64,000 nt of DNA, taken from assembly GCA_027943335.1 (NCBI GenBank), contig BSBK01000963.1, positions 2,797,946 to 2,861,945 of the forward strand, written 5' to 3'. This document shows, piece by piece, positions 26,739 to 37,213 of this stretch. Positions within the stretch are counted from its first letter, which is position 1, and each line of letters opens with the position of its first letter. A program made the translations under genes and the position numbers. The notes under the pieces are model-generated. The model worked only from the letters and a program-made list of their open reading frames with translations, did not search any database and had not been told where the DNA came from. This stretch comes from Chamaecyparis obtusa (lineage: Eukaryota > Streptophyta > Pinopsida > Cupressales > Cupressaceae).

Positions 26739-28331
26739 TGAATAGGGGTAGAATGGGACCACCTCTATTGAATGTAATGTATGGGGGAAATATGAGATCC
26801 ACTTATAAATCCAAATTCCCAAGGGAGAGATACAAATTGATCAACCAAAAGGCTAATGCACAATCGAATCAATCTATGGCGAATGTGAAAGAGGAAGAAA
26901 ACCTTATATTTCCCTGTAAAGGAATTGTGCTTGAAATCTAAAATAATTGAAATACAAATACTAACCTCAAAATAGGGAAAATCTAGAAAATGCCAATTTA
27001 TGATGTCTGTGTGTACTTTTAGGCAATTCTACAACCTGTTTCAGACTGGAAATACCAAGACGAAGAAAACCCAGTAATCTTTTATCTTTCTGACAGTGGG
27101 TAGTCTTTGACCCTCATAAAAGGTCAAAGGCTACATTCTTATTTTGAAGGTCGACTTTGACTTTGTTCGTAGATCTCAAAATTTTTCCAAAAAGGGTATC
27201 TAAATCCGATCTCAGATCCGAAGTTCTGCACCTCTACCTGCAAGAAAAAGAGGGTTTTTGTTGTTTGTTTGAGGGGTTTGCCTTGATCAAACCCCGGTTT
27301 GGAATCAACCTTAGTATTGAAATTGAAATGGAGAATGCTAGCAAGTAGTAGAAGTAGATCTAACAATGAAGCTATGCAATTTGATAGATATGCAATTGTA
27401 TTTCGAATGTAAACAAATGTATTGATATGAAAGCTTGAACACAACAATGTAAATCAAAACCATGAAAGTAAATACAAAACCTCCATGCTTGTATGCTTGG
27501 AATCCACCTTGATAGAAGGATGAATGGATCTTAGAAGATGAACAAAGGATCTTGAAGGAAGATCACACCACCATGATGGCTAGATCTAGGGTTTGAATGA
27601 TGAATCTTGCATGCTTGAACCAAATCCCTTTAAAGGCTTGAATGCTTGAATCCTTGATCTTCAATGGAGAACTTGGATGGAGAAGAGGACTTGAATGGAT
27701 GATTGCTTGAACACTTTTGCTTGAGAGGAAACTTGATGGCTTGTGAATATCTCCTTGAGAGCTCTTGATCACAAAGTTTATTGGTGAATAATGGATATCA
27801 ATTGCTTGATTGTGGATGATCAAAATGAGAGGAAGGCCTCCTTTTATAATGAACTAGGGCACAAACCTCTAGAGAAGGCCAACATTGGAGAATGAAATCC
27901 CAATTAACATTAACCCCTAGAAATGGACCCACATTAAATATAATTTAAGGATTTACCATTCCAAAACCCGAAATGGCCGACCCGGAGGCGGGAAAACAAA
28001 TATCTTTGAAACCCGACACCTAGAAATCATGGGAATTTGAAATCTAAACTGTGGGTCAAGGACGAGCTCAACTCTGCCCTAGGTCAGAGTCAAGGTTGAC
28101 TTTGACCCTCAAGGTCGACTTTGACCTTGAGGTCAAAAACCTCAGGACCTTAGTCCATAATGTCAGGAAATGCAGAAATATACTGAAAACAGAGATGAAA
28201 GGAAGCAGTATGAAGAGAACAAGTCTAATCCAAGAAAAAGGCTGATTCAAGGTGCTTGACATGACCCAGGCCACTCACTCGGAGGGCTAAACACTCTTAT
28301 CATGGAAGTGCTTCCATTTTAAGATGATACA
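26739..28331 (-). repeat. 3' LTR of the 26739-33198 element
   Basis: 1593 bp, closely matching 31612-33198. The minus-strand TATAAAAG lies at 27841-27848, followed by GGAGG, which is a good LTR promoter position. A dyad hairpin lies at 28104-28134. Confidence 0.9.
28104..28134. promoter_or_regulatory. Conserved dyad (hairpin) in LTR
   Basis: The arms GACCCTCAAGGTC and GACCTTGAGGTC surround loop GACTTT. It is embedded in several further copies of (A)AGGTC-x-GACTTTGACC, which could form alternative pairings or serve as repeated protein-binding sites. Confidence 0.65.
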
Positions 28332-28352
28332 TTAAGCCCCCACTTTAGCAAG
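28332..28352 (-). other. Polypurine tract
   Basis: The minus strand reads GCTAAAGTGGGGGCTTAA, then LTR start TGTATCATC. The same tract occurs at 40047-40067. Confidence 0.8.
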
Positions 28353-28887
28353 AGTATGGATTTGATGCAAACTCTTGGTAAAGGAGAATGAAGAAGAGAT
28401 CCCAGTAGATTCGAAACAAGATAGGATAACACTTAGTTAGGGATACAAGCCCCCAGGCTAAGGATTCTAACTCAACATACACACACGAGGGTGCAAAAAC
28501 AAAAAGGAAAAGACACAAAAAGAGGGGCTAGTACTAAAACAAACCCAAAGCAACTAGCACAAGAAACCTTACTAAGAAACACTTCTCATACTAATATCAT
28601 ATTTGGAAAGCTATCATAAAAGCATAAATGATTACATAAGAAAGACAAGAGAAACACTATAAATAACATAGCTTCATGATTTAGTCCTACTAGCATGAAA
28701 GCGAAAAGAGAGAAAGGGAAAAGAGTGATTACCTCGCCTAGTAAGATGCCCACCTTACCATGAATCACCTTGGAGGGAGAGCCCAATAGGTTCACCCATA
28801 AACTGTGCTTGCAATTGTAATGTGTCTTCTGACGGCTTCTAGAATACCCATAGATCCACCTTCTTGTATCACTATGAATATGAAATG

Positions 28888-29215
28888 TGTGTCTCCTTAG
28901 GATTTAGCAACTTATGTGTGTTACCTTTGGAAGATTTAGCATAAATGCATGTCCTTTCAGGATTTAGCAACTTATGTGTGTTACCTTTAGAGGATTTAGC
29001 ATATTTGAAATTGGAAATGTGTTTCTCTTCAGGATTTAGCAACTTATGTGCATTACCTTCCAAGATTTAGCATATTGAAATTTTTTGAAAAATGCATGTC
29101 TCCTCAGGATTTAGCAACTTATGTGTGTTACCTTCGGAAGATTTAGCATATAAATGTGTGTCTTTTCAGGATTTAGCAACTTATGTGCATTACCTTCCAA
29201 GATTTAGCATGTAAA
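28888..29215. repeat. Minisatellite, five units of about 60-75 bp
   Basis: Each unit has CAGGATTTAGCAACTTATGTG, then TTACCTT-CC/GG-AAGATTTAGCAT, then a variable spacer. The repeated peptide HKLLNP on the minus strand is a by-product. It lies near the PPT end of the element. Confidence 0.88.
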
Positions 29216-30406
29216 AATTAAAAAACTATAGTACAAGGGAGACCCTATATATGCCCCCCTCCTTAATATGGAAAAAACATAATATTTTGACATGCTAAGG
29301 AAAGAAAAGAACAAGGATAAAGCCTTCTTCAACATCAAGATAATATCCACAAACAACACCCAGTCCAAGTTAAGAAGGTCACAACTCCTATGAGGCCATG
29401 GAAGGGATGAATGTAAAGAGATATCATGCAAGAAGTGAAAAGAAAGTAACCCTTATGAGGGATAGCACACTATTCAGTTTCCAAGGTGAGAGATATATCA
29501 ACCATGGAAACCCAATGTCAAACAACAAAAGAGGTTGTTATCAAGGACATGGATCCTCGATGCAAATCAAAATTTTCATGTATGATTGGATATCACATAA
29601 TAAATAAATATTTCTTAACCAAGGAAAGAGGTGAATCCCAGAAAGATAGAAAAGAAGGAGATGACATCCTTGCCCCCCCAAGTGTAGGAATAAAGATGGA
29701 AGAGGATACCTTCTTCACAATGCAAGGAGATGTCCTGTTTACAACAATGTACACCATATTCTTAGTGAGGGATGTTAACTCCTACATCCAAGAATATAGA
29801 TAATCGTGAAAAGAATATGTCACTCATGAAAAAAGGATCCTCAAATAAAGAGATCTTATCAACAAGACCCCCACCAAAGAGGAGTGCTTTAAATAAAATA
29901 TCATCTTTCAAAAGGTGGGAACAAAGATTCAATCATCAAGCCCCCTGTAAACAAGAGGAAAAAGAATCTTTGAAATGAGGGAAACAACTCTAACACCAAA
30001 GCAAGGGTGAGAGTTTATAAAGAATATAATTTGCAAAATAGAGAAGAAGTGACGACTTAGGACAACAACTTCTCATATAATAATGTTATCCATAGTCAAA
30101 ATATCTATCAATATGTTGAAATAATATTGCAATATAAACAAATACCACTAAGCTAAGGAAAGCAGCTCCCTAGACAAAGAGAGGGAAGAAAGAACCTTGC
30201 CCCCCAGGAATGAAAGGCAAGGGATATCTTTGAAAAACACATGTCCTAAAAAAGATATCTTAGAAAATAGATTATGTGGATGACCATATAAAAATAGGAG
30301 AGAAAGAATACCAATTAAGCCCTAATAAAAGACCTAATGGATCCTAGGAGACTGGATGTAAATAAACCTCTTGCCCCCCAGTCATGAGACAAGAGGGGAA
30401 GAACAT
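29216..30406. other. Non-coding internal region of the 26739 element
   Basis: Only short chance frames, with no pol motif on either strand. Several CCCCCCA blocks recur (for example near 29672, 30200 and 30374). Confidence 0.6.
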
Positions 30407-30775
30407 CTACATTATATCAAAAGGAGGGGAATCCCCTATATCAAAATTATGAAGGAATTGTAAAACTACACGAGAGTGAGATATAATTCCCAGAGCAGCT
30501 CTTTCTTTAACATATAACTTGAAATGTTTACAATCAGCAAGTAAATGTGTGTTGCTATAATGAAAAAGACATTTATATTTGTATAGAGCATCTATCGGCA
30601 TAGGTCTAAAGATTTCTTTCTTGGAATTCATTAGTTCAACATACACCTTCTTAGCCACTTCTTGACGAGTATTAGGGTTATCTAAGATAGGTGTGGGGAG
30701 AAGAATGTGAAGAGGAGGATGATGATCAACACCACCTACCTTGATTTTAGATTTTGAACAACCGACACCATACAT
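30407..30775 (-). pseudogene. Gag C-terminal remnant with C-x2-H-x4-H-x4-C knuckle
   Basis: 122 codons. YKCLFHYSNTHLLADCKHFK (about residues 63-82) has the same zinc-ligand spacing as the gag of the 38550 element (CQYHR-x-NGHDTEKC). This places it as the nucleocapsid end of a gag. It is in a different frame from the upstream hydrophobic frame and no protease follows. The N-terminal portion is basic and Pro-rich. It is probably a decayed gag rather than a working protein. Confidence 0.6.
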
Positions 30776-30963
30776 ATCCGGTTTAGGGGGTATATGAACT
30801 AAAACCCTAATACCATGCTCAGTAACTCCAAGCCCTAAACCTTTATACCTTATTTACTCACCATATTATATCCGGTAGTGTACATATTATGCAAAGCTTC
30901 TACGGGAGATGATTGTTTATCATGTTCTTGAGTAAAGGTTGTATAAGGTGGGATAATAGGTTT

Positions 30964-31431
30964 TCAAGAAGTTTCTTTACCCTTTCCTTTAATATCATCA
31001 TGAATCGGAGGAGAAGGTAAATCAAATAAATCTTGCACATCTGCATCTTGAACTATAGCTTGAAGCTCATCATAAGTACGAGAAGAGCGATGAGAAACAG
31101 GTGGAGAATTAGATATCAGATTAGGATTAGGAAGATTAGGACTGGTAGGATTAGGATTAGGAAGATTAGGAAATGGTGTATCATCTACCAAATTCTTCAC
31201 ATAATCCAAAAGATTAATAAGGCTACCACATAAATCTTTAATAAAAGCTTTGAATGTAGGCGGACTAGTATCGGTCAACTTCACAAAAGCATAGGCAAGA
31301 GCAAAGTGAAGGGTCATCAACATAATGAAGTGAATGATACTCTCATAAACATCATAGGTATTATAAAGAGATGCTAAAAGAAGGGTAATAAAGAACATGA
31401 CCACACACCAAAGCATTTTAACAATCTCCAT
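30964..31431 (-). CDS. Hydrophobic protein in the gag position, function unknown
   Basis: 155 codons starting about 165 bases after the primer site, with no internal stop. Residues about 7-24 (LWCVVMFFITLLLASLY) and 32-51 (IIHFIMLMTLHFALAYAFV) look like two membrane-spanning helices. They are followed by FKAFIKDLCGSLINLLDYVKN, a Pro/Asn-rich repeat of PNLPNPN, and an acidic tail with RTYDELQAIVQDADVQDLFD. Gag proteins do not normally begin with membrane helices, and this does not resemble the gag start of the related element at 44830. It may be a captured sequence or a chance open frame. Confidence 0.45.
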   Translation of the reverse strand: MEIVKMLWCVVMFFITLLLASLYNTYDVYESIIHFIMLMTLHFALAYAFVKLTDTSPPTFKAFIKDLCGSLINLLDYVKNLVDDTPFPNLPNPNPTSPNLPNPNLISNSPPVSHRSSRTYDELQAIVQDADVQDLFDLPSPPIHDDIKGKGKETS

Positions 31432-31595
31432 AGAAAGTGAAAAAAAAATTTTACTTTATTGAATATATAGATTTTTTTTGTATTTTTGAATTTAAATTGC
31501 AAGAGCATAAACTAGATCTTAATCTAAATGCAAGAAAGGATTTAAAATCTAACACAATAGGGCATCTAATTCCACAAAAGAAAAGGGGTAAGTAT

Positions 31596-31608
31596 GTCGG
31601 GTTCACCA
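31596..31608 (-). other. Primer-binding site, tRNA not identified
   Basis: The minus strand reads TGGTGAACCCGAC three bases after the LTR end. The same site (C or T at one position) occurs in the elements at 33463 and 38550. It is not the initiator-Met or the usual Arg, Asp or Lys site. Confidence 0.7.
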
Positions 31609-31611
31609 AAA

Positions 31612-33198
31612 TGAATAGGGGTAGAATGGGACCACCTCTATTGAATGTAATGTATGGGGGGAAATATGAGATCCACTTCTAAATCCAAATTCCCAAGGGA
31701 GAGATCCAAATTGATCAACCAAAAGGCTAATGCACAATCGAATCAATCTATGGCGAATGTGAAAGAGGAAGAAAACCTTATATTTCCCTATAAAGGAATT
31801 GTGCTTGAAATCTAAAATAATTGAAATACAAATACTAACCTCAAAATAGGAAAAATTTGGAAAATACCAATTTCTGATGTCTGTGTGTACTTTCAGGCAA
31901 TTCTACATCCTGTTTCGGACTAAAAATATCGAGACGAAGAAAACTCAGACATCTTTTATCTTTCTGACAGCAGGTAGTCTTTGACCCTCATAAAAGGTCA
32001 AAGGCTACATTCTTATTTTGAAGGTCGACTTTGACTTTGTTTGCAGATCTTGAAAGTTTTCCGAAAAGGGTATCCAAATTCGATCTCAGATCTAAAGTTC
32101 TGCACCTGTACCTACAAGAAAAAGAGGGTTTTTGTTGTTTGTTTGAGGGGTTTGCCTTGGTCAAACCCCGGTTTGGAATCAACCTTAATATTGAAATTGA
32201 AATGGAGAATTCTAGCAAGTAGTAGAAGTAGATCTAACAATGAAGCTATGCAATTTGATAGATATGCAATTGTATTTCGAATGTAAACAAATGTATTGAT
32301 ATGAAAGCTTGAACACAACAATGTAAATCAAAACCATGAAAGTAAATACAAAACCTCCATGCTTGTATGCTTGGAATCCACCTTGATAGAAGGATGAATG
32401 GATCTTAGAAGATGAACAAAGGATCTTGAAGGAAGATCACACCACCATGATGGCTAGATCTAGGGTTTGAATGATGAATCTTGCATGCTTGAACCAAATC
32501 CCTTCAAAGGCTTGAATGCTTGAATCCTTGATCTTCAATGGAGAACTTGGATGGAGAAGAGGACTTGAATGGATGATTTCTTGAATGCTTTTTCTTGAGA
32601 GGAAACTTGATGGCTTGCGAATATCTCCTTGAGAGCTCTTGATCACAAAGTTACTTGGTGAATAATGGATATCAATTGCTTGATTGTGGATGATCAAAAT
32701 GAGAGAGGAATGCCTCCTTTTATAGTGAACTAGGGCACACACCTCTAGAGAAGGAAGACATTGGAGAATTAAATCCCAATTAACCTTAACCCCTAGAAAT
32801 GGACCCACATTAAATATAATTTAAGGATTTACCATTTCAAAACCCGAAATGGCCGACCCGGAGGTGGGAAAACAAATATCTCCAAAACCTAACACTCGAA
32901 AATCATGGGAATTTGAAATATGAACTGTGGGTCAAGGACGAGCTTGACTCTGCCCTAGGTCAAATCGAGGTCAACTTTGAAACTCAAGGTCGACTTTGAC
33001 CTTGAGGTCAAAAACCTTAGTCCATAATGTCAAGAAATGTAGAAATATACTGAAAATAGAGATGGAAGGAAATAATATGAGGAGAACAAGTCTGATCCGA
33101 GAAAAAGGTTGATTCAAGGTGCTTGACATGACCTAGACCACTCACTCGGAGGGCTAAACACTCTTATCATGGAAGTGCTTCCATTTTAAGACTATACA
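31612..33198 (-). repeat. 5' LTR of the 26739-33198 element
   Basis: 1587 bp. A TATAAAAG box lies on the minus strand at 32717-32724. The dyad at about 32979-33010 has one arm partly mutated. It ends at the primer site. Confidence 0.9.
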
Positions 33199-33203
33199 AG
33201 AAT

Positions 33204-33462
33204 ATTGTACCAAAGACAATTGATGAGCATGATGAATCTTTGAGAGCATCTGGAAGTTCATGTTTCATGCATATATTAAAATTTCATAAGTTGAATGATG
33301 AAGACAAATTGAAAATTTTGGAAGCAACTATTGATGTAATTCATACATATAGATATGTACTTGTGGAACTCACAGGAAAGATACCTAAAAAATTATATGA
33401 TAGAATTAGTGCAAGATGGAGATATGCACTAGACATTGAAAGGCAAATAAGAGAGAGATCAC
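33204..33462 (+). pseudogene. Unknown accessory gene, second part after the gypsy-type insertion
   Basis: Codon 26736-26738 (AAT) joins in frame to 33204 (ATT) once the inserted element and one TSD copy are removed. The frame stays open through HILKFHKLNDEDKLKILE, LTGKIPKKLYDRISARWRY and IERQIRERS to about 33462. There the truncated gypsy LTR replaces the sequence and the real C-terminus is lost. This exact frame continuity is the best evidence that the region was protein-coding when it was hit. Confidence 0.75.
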
Positions 33463-34305
33463 TTGTCATGATCGTTTCTCTTTTACATTATTGTATAGCT
33501 ATTGTATCTTCAATCTAGTTATCTATCACTGAATATCATGCCTATTTGATCATTTGTCGAGGTGGAGACACCAAAATAGAGGTTTGACTAAGGCAAGCCT
33601 CTCAAACAGACCAAACCATTTTCCTCTTTTTGTGTTTGTACAAGTTTTCATGGCGAGCTTGTGAGTTCAAGAGTCTTCCTTGGAATACATTATCAACCAT
33701 TGAACTAGGTTTTTCATTCCTATCTTACTCTATTTTTATTTCATCATATATAAACTACATGTTCTTTTCTCTTACAAAATCCATTTAGTTAACATCTAAA
33801 ATCCATATATTTGTTACATTATTCTTTCATTATAAGCATCTAGAATAGCTCTACTTTATTTTATTCTCATTTTGTTTCTTTTCGTTATTGTTATTCTGTT
33901 AGTTTAAACTTTTTTGTTTCTACTTCATTCCTGTTAAATGTGTACCCTATATGTACGTAATGTCATTGTATCGCACTGACATCCTTCAATTGTGTGTCTA
34001 TCCTACAGTCATGCTATAGTCCAAGACAATGATCTCATGGGTTTCATAGATTGTCTATGATTTGTGGTCCTTCTAGTTTATATAGTCAAAATATTTTATA
34101 TTATTGTTTAATCACTCATTTTATATTCAAATAGTTTAATTCACACTTAGACATATATTTTATTGATCCTTTAATATGAACCTCTCATCTTAGTGTCTAA
34201 TCTATCTGATGCTCCTAGCCAATATTGTGAGGTGGTTTAAAGGAAGTCATGTATCGTTTGAGGCTTTAACCAAATTCTAGGTTGGTGCATTATTTCTTCC
34301 CCACA
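33463..34305 (+). repeat. Partial 5' LTR (3' portion)
   Basis: It begins abruptly inside the accessory gene of the copia-like element and ends CCCCACA before the primer site. Confidence 0.78.
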
Positions 34306-34308
34306 TTT

Positions 34309-34322
34309 TGGTGAACCTGACG
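34309..34322 (+). other. Primer-binding site, tRNA not identified
   Basis: TGGTGAACCTGACG, three bases after the LTR end. It is the same site type as at 31596 and 45124. Confidence 0.7.
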
Positions 34323-34554
34323 TAAATTGATAAACTTAAAACAAAAATCATTCAAGGCATTGTGAAAGTTAGGTCATGAATATGGTGACCATCACACCTA
34401 TTTCTCCATAAGTTGGAAGGGTTCTCAAGATGACCATATCCTTTACCCCTCCGGATGAGCCTACAAAGGAGAGCCTTCTCTAGCACCTTGACCGTAAAGG
34501 TGGGGCCCAAGCCCATCTTCACCACCTTCATTCTAGCCTAAGGCAATCGGGCCC

Positions 34555-35210
34555 TTGCATCCTTTACAAGATGTCACATTCCTTGCACATCAGGCATATA
34601 AAGATAAGGAAATGAGTTTGTGTGCTATTTATACTTCAGGTGTCCCTCCCTCTCATGAGGCTCAATGTGCTACATTGTCCACCCCTTCCTCAACATGGGT
34701 TTATAAGAATAATGTGCCCCATGGGAAGCCTCCTAGACCACCAAATATTTCACAACTATCATTGTTGTCTTTGGTTCCTGCGTCCACCTCACATGTGGAC
34801 AAAGGAAAGAAAACTATGTTTCCAAAACCCAAAGTGTATCCACCACCTTTCATCCCTATCATCCTAGACATTCCTCGCTCCAGTATTTATGGTCAGGGAA
34901 GGAATCCCCCTAAGATTGTGCCATCACCCTTGAAACCCAACACTCAGCCTTTGAGGGAACCTCTTGTTCCCCCAAATGCTCATAGGGAAAAAAAGGGAAG
35001 GTACCACCCATGACTAAGCCCCTTGTATTTAGGTCTACAAGTCCACTTCCTACTTCATCTATGGGACCCTTCATAGTATCTTCCATCACACCATTAGTCT
35101 ATCCTATGGATCAGGATGACACTTCTCCTTCGCAACCATCCCAACTTTGTCCCCATCTATGCTGAAACCATCTTGTTCATGAGTGTAAGCGATGTAGGTG
35201 AGAGAGGGTC
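34555..35210 (+). pseudogene. Pro-rich gag remnant
   Basis: An open frame from 34555 to 35013 is Pro- and Ser-rich. In the next frame it continues to a Cys/His cluster (PHLC-stop-NHLVHECKRC, about 35153-35197) that could be a broken zinc knuckle. It lies directly after the primer site, where gag is expected. No protease signature is present. Assignment rests on position and composition only. Confidence 0.4.
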
Positions 35211-36637
35211 CTATCTTGGGATGCCATAACAAAGGAAGATAGTGCATCCTCAGGACTTGTATTTGTGCTTACATATGATTTTTTGTCCGATTCTACTCCC
35301 ATCCCTTCTTCTCCTTAGTCCCCTATTACTTTCTTCACACTTCCTCCTACACCCAGAGTGACTATTGGGCCTTGTTCCAAGTAGTTCTAGGTCTTTATCT
35401 CTCTGTCACAGGAGCCACCACTCATCACTTCACTACTAGATATTTTGCCATTCGTTGAACCTATGAATATGGTGTACACACACAAGTTGTACCTAGAAGC
35501 TTCATGCTTTTTCTGTCCATCTCTAATTCAACATCCCACCATCACCACGCTAGCTTCCCAGACATCCTAAAGCCAGCCAAGATAGATAGGAGGGATGCAC
35601 CTCTATCCTACAAGCGAAAGCTCAAGAAAGATCCAATCCAAGAGTTTAGATACTGCAAGTCTTCTCTTGTAGATCCACTCTTTGTATCCATTCTCATTGT
35701 GGAGAAAGATTCATCTTATCTTAAGTTTGTCTCTGTCTCTTTTATAGAGGTTGAAGGGATGGCTTCTTCATCAATCATTCCATGAGAGTCCATTACAAGC
35801 ATCGATTCTTTTCCTTTTGACTCTCTAAATGATATTCTAGCATTGATGGTGATCTTCACGAGATTCCTTACACTCACCTTAGTCAAGCTTCTAGATGAGG
35901 ATTTGTCAAGTGCCTCATCTCTATCCTTGGCTACTAGTGAGGAACCTAGGACCACCCTAATAGATATTCCATTGCACTATTGACCTCCCTCCCCATATCA
36001 TCAAGATTGGGACGATGACAATCTATTGATAGACAACCTATGAGGCTCAAAACCACTTTTACATCTATAGATTAGCATGTGTTCATACATGTTCCCTAGT
36101 ACACATGTGTGTTATTATTTTTCCCTCTTGGAGGACCTTTGTACTTTGTTGTTACCTGGAAACATGAGGTTTTCCTTTGTAAACCTTCTTCTATATGTTA
36201 TCTTATCCTTCTATATGTTGTGCCTTTGATTTTCAAATTTGGGGATGATGCAAAGTGTTGGGGGCATTTAGGCACCCCTTCCATGTTGATCCAATTTTTA
36301 TTTTTATTTTCATGCGCTCTTCTTCAAATCTATGTTACTGATGGTGGTGATGATATATCCCCTGAGAGTGGATATTTTTTCTTGATTTTGGGTCCTAATG
36401 CCAATCCTATCAAATCCTCTTGTGTCTTTGTGTAGGATATGATGGAAAATAATATCTTGCATGTTATTCTACCATCTCATCCCTTTTTCCTTTCTTAGAT
36501 GAGCTATGCTTCCCTTTGAGAAACATAACTCATCTCAAGGAGGAGTTGTGTTTTCTACATGTTTCATTTATCGTTACTAATGATGTCTCTACACCACAAA
36601 TTTTTTCTCAAAGATCTACAAAGTTCAACAATACTCT
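35211..36637. other. Internal region without recognisable pol
   Basis: Short frames only (for example 35504-35785 and 36109-36435), with none of the RT, RNase H or integrase motifs. Confidence 0.55.
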
Positions 36638-36715
36638 CCTAAGTGGGGGCCAAATCATCATTTTTTATTAGTGGGGGCCAAACCACCATCTTTCCTTAGT
36701 GGAGGCCAAACCACT
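36638..36715. repeat. Three-unit tandem repeat based on TTAGTGGGGGCCAAACCACC
   Basis: Units of about 25-28 bp. The GTGGGGGCCAAA core resembles the element's own polypurine tract. Confidence 0.8.
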
Positions 36716-36735
36716 TATCTATGTCTCAGGTCTTA

Positions 36736-36975
36736 CCCTATCATACGTCTATCTAGCTCAATGCTACGCATATCGATAATGATCTTAAGCTTCCCTATCA
36801 CATGCCTATCTAGCTCAACACTATGCATGTTGACACACCATGTCTAAGCCACCCTATCACATGCCTATCTACCATTCTCTACGCATGTTGGTGCACTGTT
36901 AAAGCCTCCCTATCATATTCCTATCTAGCATTTTCTACACATATTAGAGCACCATCAAAAATTTCCCTATCATAG
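36736..36975. repeat. Minisatellite based on CCCTATCACATGCCTATCTA
   Basis: Four to five diverged units of about 55-65 bp, each with CCTATC-x-TATCTAGC, CTACGCAT and a TTGGxGCAC-like end. It lies upstream of the polypurine tract. Confidence 0.78.
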
Positions 36976-37213
36976 GACTTGGCATAACACAACTCGCTAG
37001 CCATATCGACGTACCTATCAATGATCTCTATCATAGGTGTCTTCATCATCTAACATGCACAAGCATGTTAGATTCTACTCAACATCACTACAGGAATTCC
37101 TAGCTGGGGGAAACCTCACATAAAATAATTCTCATGGGTAAGTTAGGTAAATTCTCTTACTTTATCTTTTCATCTCTTCTAACAGATAATATGCTCACTA
37201 AAGTGGGGGAAAA

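Larger units (their letters stand above)
26739..33198 (-). mobile_element. Non-autonomous gypsy-type LTR element, 6.46 kb, nested in the accessory gene
   Basis: The LTRs are 26739-28331 and 31612-33198. On the minus strand each starts TGTATCATC (or the variant TGTATAGTC) and ends CTATTCA. TSD AGAAT lies at 26734-26738 and 33199-33203. The PPT (minus strand GCTAAAGTGGGGGCTTAA) abuts the left LTR, and the primer site TGGTGAACCCGAC abuts the right one. The internal 3.3 kb holds a hydrophobic frame, a gag-type zinc-knuckle frame and a five-copy minisatellite, but no RT or integrase. The knuckle pattern C-x2-H-x4-H-x4-C is shared with the 38550 element and suggests the Tat side of gypsy. Confidence 0.9.
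13779..33462 (+). mobile_element. Old copia-like host element, split by nested insertions and truncated at right
   Basis: Its 5' LTR survives as 13779(?)-14816 plus 23077-23259, split by the inner copia element. An initiator-Met primer site follows at 23262-23273, then a zinc-knuckle gag (23324-24674), a TATA-like box (24957) and a second gene (25147-26738 continuing at 33204-33462). A gypsy-type element at 26739-33198 interrupts that gene. The host ends where the truncated gypsy LTR begins at 33463. No RT, RNase H or integrase is visible and no 3' LTR was found. The LTR start at TGTTGTCATTAG is inferred only from a similar sequence at 53758 and could be wrong by tens to hundreds of bases. 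Confidence 0.68.

Noticed and set aside
28888..29215. Regular repeats with variable spacers that look CRISPR-like
   Set aside because: The units are imperfect, the spacers are short and AT-rich, the context is a plant LTR element, and no cas gene is present.
34555..36435. Possible host gene in the Pro-rich frames
   Set aside because: The frames sit between a primer site and a polypurine tract of a truncated LTR element, so a gag remnant is more likely.
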